A stretch of 64,000 nucleotides of DNA from Beroe forskalii (Eukaryota; Ctenophora; Nuda; Beroida; Beroidae): the NCBI GenBank assembly GCA_011033025.1, contig WFMF01000446.1, positions 1 through 64,000 on the forward strand, read 5' to 3'. Made by a program: the position numbers and the translations under genes. Under the pieces are notes generated by a model that was given only the letters and a program-made list of their open reading frames with translations, was not told where the DNA came from and searched no databases. Within the stretch, counting starts at the first letter, position 1, and each line of letters starts with the position of its first letter. Shown one piece after another: positions 55,380-64,000 of this stretch.

Positions 55380-58300
55380 AGTCTGGTCAGTATATGCAAA
55401 AATAGGCTCATCTGTGCAAAAATTCAGGAACTTATCCCGCTATGTTATTTGTGCTTCTTATCATGTTAGAAAACATATAAGCCCAGGAGTATTGAAAAAT
55501 ACCTTGGGAAACTCGAAAATTGACCACGCCCTTTTCCGACCGTGGGAAAAATTTATCGATCACAGAAAAAAATAAATTTATTGACATATATAGCATGATG
55601 GGTGTCTAAACCCATGTTTTTTTGGGACGCTGAATCGATTGCAAGGGTTTTAGTCTCTGACCATCACATAAGTCATTAGTGACCACGCCCACCTTTTAGT
55701 GTGGGAATTTTTGAGTCATTTTCACATGATATTTTTCCAAATCAAACTGTGGCATGTTAGGTGTCTAACCCATGTTTTTGGGACGCTGAATCGATTGCAA
55801 GTGTTACTTTTAGTCTCTGACCATCACATAAGTCATTATTGACCACGCCCACCCTTTAGCATGGGAATTTTTGAGTCATTTCATGATATTTTTCCAAATC
55901 AAACTGTGGCATGTTAGGTGTCTAAACCCATGTTTTTGGGACTGGAATCAATTGCAAGTGTTACTTTTTAGTCTCTGACCATCACATGTCATTATTGACC
56001 ACGCCCACCCCTTTAGTGTGGGAATTTTGAGTCATTTTCACATGATATTTTTCCAAATCAAACTGTGGCATGTTAGGTGTCTAACCCCATGTTTTTGGGA
56101 CGCTGAATCGATTGCAAGGTCTATTTTGAGTCTCTGACCATCATATAAGTCATTAGTGACCACATACCCTTTAGCTTGGGAATTTCTGAGTCATTTTCAC
56201 ATGCTGTACTTTCAAACCAAGCAACACACAAGTCACAAATCTTCTTTCATCAGTAGGGCAATTCATTACTTTAAGTGTTATGGCAAACTTTGCCAAACAC
56301 TTTTTTTTGGCAAACTCCAAAAAAATGGAAGCATTTGCCAAAGTTTGCCAAAAATTAAACACCTTTTTGAGCACTTTTGCAACAATTTAGGTACCAATAT
56401 TATGATTTTCAAGGATGAGGAATCGATTCCCAAGGTCTGTTTAACATTTTGACGTTATCCAGAGTCTGTAGCAGAGACCACAGAGAATAGAGTATGAGGT
56501 GTGGCCTTATCAAAGCTTTGGCAAACTCCAAAAAAGTGGAAGCATTTGCCAAAGTTTGCCTAAAATTAAACACCTTTTTGAGCACTTTTGCAACAATTTA
56601 GGTACCAAGATTATGATTTTCAAGGATGAGGAATCGATTCCCCAAGGTCTGTTTAACATTTTGACGCTATCCAGAGTCTGTAGCAGAGACCACAGAGAAT
56701 AGAGTATGGAGGCTACAGTAACAAAATGATATTCATATCCTCTTACTTAAAGCTTTATGCATTCAAGTCCTACGTAGTCCGATCAAACCGTTGTATTAAG
56801 CCCTCAAACCGAAGCATGCACGCTACATTAGTCTGTTCTAGCAGCCTGAAATCAATAATAATAAGGCCCCCACTGCGGACCATTGACCAGTTTCCATGGA
56901 TTCATCCTCAGCTGCGTGGGAGGCGAGTGGAGGCTGTGTGGAGCCATTCATGCTCCCCACCAGGCTCCACCAGCTCTACTAGACTCTCCACTCAGCCTCA
57001 CTCAGCCTCCAGCCAAACCACATAGCCTCCATAGGCTCAACTCAGCCTTTACTAGTAGTGGAGGCTCAGTGGTGCCAAGTGGATGCTGAGTGGAGCCTAG
57101 TAGAGGCTGAGTGGAGACTAGTAGAGGCTGAGTGGAGACTAGTGGAGAGCCGAGGGGAGGATGTTTGGAGCCTAGTGGAGGTTTAGCGGTGTCTAGTGGA
57201 AGCTGAGTGGTGTCTACTGTCTAGTGGAAGCTCAGTGAAGACTAGTGGAGGCTCTGTGGAGCCAATTGGAGGCTGAGTGGAGCCTAGAGGGCTGAGTGGG
57301 AGACTAGTGGAGAGCCGAGGGAGGCTGTTTGGAGCCTAGTGGAGGTTTAGCAGTATCTAGTGGGAGCTGAGTGGTGTCTACTGTCTAGTGGAAGCTCAGT
57401 GAAAGACTAGTGGAGGCTCTTTGGGAGCCTAGTGGAGGTGAGGAGCTTAGTGGAGGCTGAGTGTGGAGCCAAATGGAGGCTAAGTGGGAGCCTAGTGGAG
57501 GCTGGCTGGAGCTTGGAGGCTGAGTGGAGCATGAGTGATGCCTAGTGAGGCTGTGAGTCAGGGAGGCTGTATTTGGCTGGAGGCTGTGTGTGAGCCTAGG
57601 AGGCTCTGTGGAGCCAAGTGGAGGCTGAGGAGCCTGTAGAGGCTGAGTAAAGACTAGTGGAGAGCCGAGGAGGCTGCCTGGTTTAGTGAGGCTTAGTGTC
57701 TAGTGGAAGCTGAGTAAGTGCTCCAATGTCTAGTAAAGCTTCAGCGAAATAATTTTCAGTGGCTTGAGTCAGTGGAGGCCAGAGTGGGTTTCAGTAGAAA
57801 AGGGAGTGAGACTAGTGGGGGAGCCGAGGGGGGCCGGGTTTTTGCCCCGGGGGGAGGTTTAAAAGGGGGTCTAGTGGAAGCTGAAAATGGTGTTTACTGT
57901 CTAGTGGCTCAGTAAGACTGGGGAGACTTTTTTGGGCCGGGGGCTGAGGGGGCTTTGTGGGGCTGAGGGAAACCGAATGGAGGCTAAGTGGAGCCTAGGG
58001 AGGCTGGCTGGGCGGTGGGGGGCTGGGGAGCAAGGGAGAGTTTTTTGGAGGCAGTGGGGCCAGTGGGGCCGGAGCCTGGGGAGGGGAATGGGCCAGTGGG
58101 GGTTGGGGGCCATTAGGCTTTTGGGGAGCCGAGGGGGGCTGGGGCCCCGTGGGGGTTTAGGGGGCTGGGGGAAGCTGAGGGTGCCCACTGTCTAGTGGAA
58201 ACTCAGGGGAAGCCTAGGGGGGAGGCCCGGGCCCCCCTGGGGAAAAAACAGCCTCCACCGGGCCCCCACAGCCTTTCCCAGGGGCCTACTACCAGTAAAA

Positions 58301-59540
58301 CTGGAAAGGGCCCAGTGGAGACTGGTTTCCTTTTGGAGGCTATGTGGGCCTTTTTAGGCTGAGGGAGGCTAGGGAAACCCAGCATATGTTTGTGTCTCAT
58401 TGGGAAATTTTTTTAAAAATTTTAGCCCCCATTCCCTTTTTTGATACTTGACTGCCATTTTGTTGGAGCTCGCTTTTTGAATTCATAAATTTTTCAAAAA
58501 TTATTTTGCCAAAAAATTTTAAATTAAAAATTGGGGTTTTAGTTGCAATACTTTTGATTCGATTCCGTAGTACGATATCCAACATAACTCTATTAACATA
58601 ATTTTTTGTTCAGGGTTCAGTATGTTTTAGTATCTCTGGAATTATCCTGTTGCCGTTTGGGTCTGAAGATAAAAATTTACCAAAAATAAATTGCCCTACT
58701 GATGAGAAGATTTGTGGACTTGTGTGTTGCTTGTTTGAAAATATAGCATGAAATGACTAGAAAAATTTCCCGCCAAAGGGTGTGGGTCACGACTTTATAT
58801 GTGGGCCCGAGACCAAAATAAACCTTTCACCCATTCAGGTCCCCAAAAAAAAATGGGGTTTGACCAACATGCCCAGTTTGATTTGGAAAAAATATGGAAA
58901 AAGACTCAAAACTTCCCACACTAAAGGGTGGGCGGTCAATAATGACTTATGTGATGGTCAGAGACTTAAGTAACACTTTGAATCGATTCAGGGCCCAAAA
59001 AACATGGGTTTAACCCAAAAAGCCAACAGTTTTATTTTTTGGGAAAAAAATCATTTAAAATGACTAAAAAAATTCCCCCTGTTAAAGGGGTATGGTCACT
59101 AATGACTTTGATGGTCGGGGACTAAAAAAACCCTTTTCAAAACGATTCAGCGGGCCAAAAAACATGGGGGTTTTGATACCCATCATGCCTTTTATGTCAA
59201 AAATTTATTTTTTCTGTGGGTCGATAAATTTTCCCACGGTCGGAAAAGGGCGTGGGCAATTTTTTGAGTTTCCAAAGGTATTTTCAATACTTGGGGTTAT
59301 AATTTTTAAATGGGGAAAAAAGACAAAAAATAGCAGGGGTAAGTTCCTAATTTTTGCAGGGCATGGGGAATTTTCCCTTCAAAAAAACCAGGAAATTTTT
59401 AAAATATTGTACCAAAATCTAGGAAATAAAAAGGGGCAAAATTATTTTAAAAGGGCCTGTTTTTGGGTTTAAACAAAAATTCCCCAGAAAAAAAAATTTG
59501 GAAAAAAAATCAACAGTTCCGATTGTATACATTTACCAGT
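55380..59540. mobile_element. About 4 kb foldback element with 165-base repeat arms and GGAGGCT core
   Basis: The left arm (55380-56210) has four to five tandem units of about 165 bases with GACCACGCCCACC and CTGAATCGATTGCAAG. The same units occur in reverse complement at about 58700-59260. Single-copy outer parts pair too (CAGGAACTTATCCC near 55430, GGGTAAGTTCCT near 59335). Between them lie a 220-base direct repeat (about 56280-56480 and 56515-56705) and the GGAGGCT array. The right half is poor sequence, so the ends are approximate. Confidence 0.7.
56900..58380. repeat. GGAGGCTGAGTGGAGCC minisatellite
   Basis: Degenerate units of about 20 bases, mostly one orientation, of the same family as 25990-29400. 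From about 57720 onward homopolymers are inflated (GGGG, TTTT). All open frames here, including a long Pro-rich one on the minus strand, come from the repeat. Confidence 0.85.
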
Positions 59541-62052
59541 CGCTAGAGGACAATTTTTTCACTGTTTTTTAAAAAGTTAAAGGGAGCAACCTCCTCTGCC
59601 GGAAACCTGGGAAAAGGGAAAAAGGCAAAACCCGTTCAATTTGGGGGCAGGGCCCCCATTTGGCAAAACCCACTGTATTATTGTATGTTTTGGGGAAAAA
59701 GGTGTTAATTTTTCATGTTATCCCATGGGAAATGGGGAGGTAGATAATCGGGAATTGGCACTATGTAGAGAGGGGTGTCCGTTCCTCCACGCTATGCTCT
59801 GGGCTTTTTACCCAACCAAAAAATTATCCTAATTCCCCCTTTATAAGAAGGTTACTTCCTTAAAAAAATGTGCCTAAAAAAACTTTAAAACTTGAATACA
59901 ATTTTTGGGGGTGGCCGGGTTTTTGAATTTCGTCCCCATTTTAAAAGAGGAGAAAAAATGTTTAATTTTTTATAGATAGTCAAAATTTTGAAGGGGACGA
60001 CACTGAAACAATACTAACATGACGTCCTTTCCAAAAAAACAGGTTTTACCAACATTATTCAGGTTCTTTGAATGGGGGGAAAAATACTGACCCGACTAAC
60101 ACAATATGATTTAAAGTCCCTTTAAAACCTAAACGATACTGCCCCGAAAACCTAACAAGAAAATAAAACAGGAAAAGATTAAAAAAGGGGCCCCCGGGGA
60201 CAAAAACTTTGATAATAAAAATACTTCAATTTAAGACTGAAGACAGATCCAAGTATATTATTCATGGGCGGTGACGGGGTATGGATGCTGTGAGACAGGA
60301 AATTGTAAAATATATCCTTGTGTTTGAAAAGAAACGATGAATATAGTCTTCGACGAATTTCAAATCCCCCGATTATAATGCCTCTAAGTTCTATAATCGT
60401 GAAATGACTATCGCAAACAAAAATGGTTATCTATCAGACTCAACGGCCACGGCTCCTCAATTTGTCAGATTTCATAAATTTCTGTAGCTAAATATGGAAG
60501 AATTTAATATAGAACCGACTATAGGACATACATGAAGCATATTATTACTCGTCTTCTAGTGGTAGATTGCGCTACATAGCGAGGGATTTTCAATCATTTG
60601 ATGAGGGCGTTTGCAGCCACACTTGGATCGAAATTAAAAACACTAACTTAGAAAAGTTAAGACGTCAATGTTTAGAATCAGATGTTTGAACCCGGTTATA
60701 AGTCCAAAATTGAATTTAAAAAGCTTAAAAGTGAAAAGTTCTATGCATGAAAACTGTGCAGGATGATTGAACTTAAAGATTGTTTACATACTACTATACG
60801 TAATCAGCTAGTGGAGCGGTTTTCGTGGTTGATTGGGTAATCAAAATATCTTTAATTCTCCACATAATTTGCAAAAAACATATTGGGCAATTGGGGGGCC
60901 ATAAGCTCAAAATATTCTTTGTTCATGGAAAATTTCCAAAAAGATTGACTCGAAAACTTGATTTTTTATGCAGAATTTTGAACAGTTTTTATGATACATA
61001 CATGAGCGTCAGTTCGCTTGAACTATTTGTTCCCATCTATTTGAAGAAGGCCCCATTTAATAATTGTCAGGCTAAATCTTTGGAACCTCAAGACATATTC
61101 CAAAAATAGAAAAACCCAAAGGTCGCAGTATTATTTATGTGAATGCAATAATAATGCCATTTAAACATAGCCATTTAACATAGCCATTTAACATAGCTGG
61201 TAGCAATGGGTCATCATATCAATATGGATGATATGAATGCTCTGAATATCATGTTATCATACATCTCAACCCTTGAGATGGATAACAGGATGCGGTATGG
61301 CAGGTATGGAGAAACTGAAAACGTTCAAGGGTTTGATGAATGGTCTACGATCAAGCCTTGAGAACAATGAACTGAAAGTTATCTGCACACTCAATAGCCA
61401 TAAGCGAAGATCACGCGACAATCACACCATTCGGATTATTGTCCTCCATACAACACACATTGAAACAAAGTCAACGCATTGAAATAGGTCAATTCTACGG
61501 AGTAATAAGGCACGAGCGATGCCAAGAGCAATCACACTATGAACGTAACACGTTTCCATGTTGAATCATCATATTGTTGCAATTATTGTTAACACCATCA
61601 CCGGGGTTCTCCAGAATTTCTAGTACTTTCTGAATAACTGCGACAACAATTGCCTCCTACACGCTCCGTAGAAGCAAAATTGAAAGAAAACTTACACCTC
61701 TCAGAGTCTCAGGGGAATGCAGATTAATTGTTGTATGGCGCTGTAATGTGTACTCTGTTCAATAAATATGGCTAAATGCCATCTTCTAGCACTTTCTCCC
61801 GACACTATCTAACCGAGGTCAACAACTTCAAGCAAGAAAACCGAGGTTTATTAGCGAAATGAAGAAAAATCCAATTTATCAAATGTTTGAGACCATAACG
61901 AATTAACGAACAATAAAATATCATTGAATATGCTTCCTTAGATATCATGGACGGCCCCGCCAGTGCCTAGAATGCATTAGAAGCTCACAATCCGCATTAA
62001 GAAGTGTGAAGTGCATTATAAACAAAATAATATTATCGCAAAATAATATTAT
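59541..62052. other. Intergenic, no gene seen
   Basis: Poor-quality sequence to about 60200, then ordinary AT-rich DNA. Three tandem CATTTAACATAGC units lie at about 61160-61198. Confidence 0.5.
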
Positions 62053-62176
62053 CAGTGACAGTTCGATCTGCAGTTTTGTGTGTGCGGCGTAAAGACACAT
62101 AATGATAAATAACAAGTACGCCACGCAAATTTACGCCGCCAGCCGCACATTTAAAATTTAGTTCGAACTGCCACTG
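62053..62176. mobile_element. Small MITE of the GTTCGAACTGC family
   Basis: The termini CAGTGACAGTTCGATCTGC and the complement of GCAGTGGCAGTTCGAACT are inverted. Inner blocks (GTGTGCGGCG and CGCCGCCAGCCGCAC) also pair. It is related to the units at 36491 and 44078. Confidence 0.7.
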
Positions 62177-62305
62177 CAAATCCAATGAAATCTACGAATA
62201 CTATATAAACAAACCTGGTTTCAAGTCACTGGTGGAGGTGTCTCCAGTACAGCTGCCTTGGTCCCACACAAATCATGCCAGATCTTGTAGCTGCGCCATT
62301 CTACG

Positions 62306-62461
62306 TCATCTTATGACCACCTCATTCCCAACAGCTTCACACTTAGAGAGTGTCCTGCTCAATACAATACGTCCGTTGAGAAGGTTGTCCTCTCTTGAGC
62401 AGTAGATCGTTCTCTTTTTTCCTTCTAACTTCGAGATACCATACACAATCTTCCATGCTAT
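62306..62461 (-). CDS. Probable last exon of an unrecognised gene
   Basis: The frame is open from an acceptor TCTTTCTCAG at 62462 to a TGA at 62306-62308, 51 codons. It reads IAWKIVYGISKLEGKKRTIY, then CSREDNLLNGRIVLSRTLSK and CEAVGNEVVIR. The composition and clean acceptor support a real exon. The family was not recognised. Confidence 0.5.
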   Translation of the reverse strand: MAWKIVYGISKLEGKKRTIYCSREDNLLNGRIVLSRTLSKCEAVGNEVVIR

Positions 62462-63427
62462 CTGAGAAAGAATACGGATTTGAGAATGAAATGATGATTT
62501 GTAACTATTATTCGTAATACAATAAAGTGTTTTTCATGGGTACATTGTGAAAAAAGAGGCCAATGGAATTGACGCGGATCAAAAACCCATGAATATTATC
62601 GAATTTGAACATCATAAGATAAATGGCCCAGAGGAAGGTACATAAATCAAGTAGTTAATTCAAAGATGGAGGTAGTAAAATATTTTGCAACAATTCTTTA
62701 GTGAAAAAGTCTCATCCCAGGAAGTTCCATGAAATAGAACTCCTTTCTTTTTTGTATTCGGAATCCGTATTTCAATTTCATGTAAAATTAGTAGAAGTGA
62801 TGTTCTATTATTTATTACAAACAATATTTTCATAAACTATAATACATTTTGTAACATTTTTGAGTAACAGGTGTTAATAACAATAAATTTGAAGCATTAT
62901 GATGAGTCTTTATAATAAGTTTTATAATGAGTTTTTGGTGGAAGATGCGAACCATTTCAATTGTCATGCTGTGAACTACTATTATTGCTACAGCTACATC
63001 AAACTATTCTAGAAATCGTCGTCATTATTGATTATGGCACATGAAAGAGTTCAGATAAAATCCCACCGTTGCCAACTGTAACATGAAGCTGACAGCGTTT
63101 CACCAAGTAAACAAGTTTATAATATGAAACAACTCTGTATTTATTCAGTATTCATTGCATTGGATTGCACGTTTTCCGTAATCATAATATTATCACATAA
63201 TTATAACTTATACGTATGAAATAGTGTATACAACGAAACTTCTGATAAACTTGGTGCCCATATCGAATCTCTGCAAACCTTGTTAATACCGCTGCATGAT
63301 AAAAACCAATCTTAAGCGAAAATCCTGAGTCACTAGCAACACTGATCACACGCGAATCCTGCGTTATTATAAACACGCGCGAATCCTGCGTTACCAAGCA
63401 ACACTGATAACGCGTGAGTTCTGAAAA

Positions 63428-63606
63428 TTACTTCAAAACGCGTGATATGATAAGGGTGGAAAGGAAGATAATCCCGCCGCACATGAGATGCTGCTTATAA
63501 CTCTTCTCAGGGAAGTACCGCTGTACGACCTTGAACCCGAGTACTCCGGCGAGTGGTGAAAACATGGTGAGGTTGGAGGCGAAGGTCATCTTGTAAAAAT
63601 CTTGTG
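63428..63606 (-). CDS. Probable exon of a small membrane protein
   Basis: It follows an acceptor CCACCTCAG at 63607. The frame reads QDFYKMTFASNLTMFSPLAG, VLGFKVVQRYFPEKSYKQHL and MCGGIIFLSTLIISR, giving two hydrophobic segments. It may splice near 63438 to the exon at 62461, which would join in phase 0, or end at its own TAA (63428-63430). It could be a mitochondrial or ER membrane protein, but no family is recognised. Confidence 0.5.
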
Positions 63607-64000
63607 CTGAGGTGGTTCAAGTGTTAAGATAAATCTGAAATTTGGGGAACCCAAATCTTTTCAATTATTTAAATCCATTTTTGAATGATACTGGCGATAA
63701 ACACATCGAATATCAACAGTTTATATAGTGAGATACAAGCCAATCACTTCATCGCAATCATCACATCGATCAAACGCATTTCATCATGTCAGCCGGATGT
63801 ATAATTAAGAACATTCGAATATCAAGACACCAGATCATAACAGAAGCAAGTTAAATTCTCTAGCAGAAGCAAGTTATATTTTCTAGCAGAGTGTAATCAT
63901 GCAATCATGTCACAGCCGAACCGATCATGGCACTTCTAGCTACATTGGCACTTCTAGCTACATTGTGAACTAAACCTCTTGAATTACATACAATCAAGGG

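Noticed and set aside
57718-58400. Long Pro- or Gly-rich open frames
   Set aside because: They derive from the GGAGGCT minisatellite in poor-quality sequence.

Overview
The window is nuclear DNA from an invertebrate metazoan. The genes have GT-AG introns and branch-point-like intron ends. They include animal-type CNOT11, RPRD1 and histidine ammonia-lyase, and a 7TM receptor with LDL-receptor class A modules. Intergenic DNA and introns are packed with small DNA transposons, foldback elements and minisatellites of the kind common in polymorphic marine invertebrates. The species cannot be named from the sequence alone. No virus-like or LTR element, rRNA, tRNA or CRISPR array was recognised.

Layout. 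1-5.4 kb: nested retroelement insertions with readable target-site duplications (a truncated retroelement ORF, and a LINE with RT and RNase H). 6.8-7.0 kb: a near-perfect palindrome. 7.36-25.3 kb: a large direct duplication carrying CNOT11 and RPRD1 exons 1-6 twice. CNOT11 is intact in copy 1 and broken in copy 2. RPRD1 exons 1-6 are readable in both copies, but only one last exon exists (33,742-33,888). The two copies serve as empty and filled sites for each other and define at least four transposon insertions to the base. 25.5-29.4 kb: a giant palindrome and a 2.3 kb element with an 8-bp target-site duplication, both built from a GGAGGCT minisatellite, inside the last RPRD1 intron. 30.3-32.6 kb: an intronless LDLa receptor gene on the minus strand, nested in that same intron.

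35.4-45.3 kb: a second direct duplication that doubles the last exon of a histidine ammonia-lyase (HAL) gene. Its first copy carries a 5.1 kb element and a MITE missing from the second. 45.0-55.1 kb: the HAL gene on the minus strand. Nine coding exons can be read; one expected exon is absent and the active-site exon is damaged. Three HAL exon-intron boundaries have each been amplified, on the intron side, into a minisatellite that repeats the splice site itself. This is the most unusual feature of the window. HAL introns also hold a LINE and a TA-flanked 'gggtaaagtgggaca' element. 55.4-59.5 kb: another foldback element with a GGAGGCT core. 62.3-63.6 kb: two probable minus-strand exons of an unrecognised small membrane protein.

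Cautions. Parts of 18.16-18.35, 46.4-47.0, 48.06-48.4, 49.5-50.0 and 57.7-60.2 kb show homopolymer inflation typical of unpolished long reads. Both large duplications could be two divergent haplotypes placed end to end by an assembler rather than real tandem duplications.
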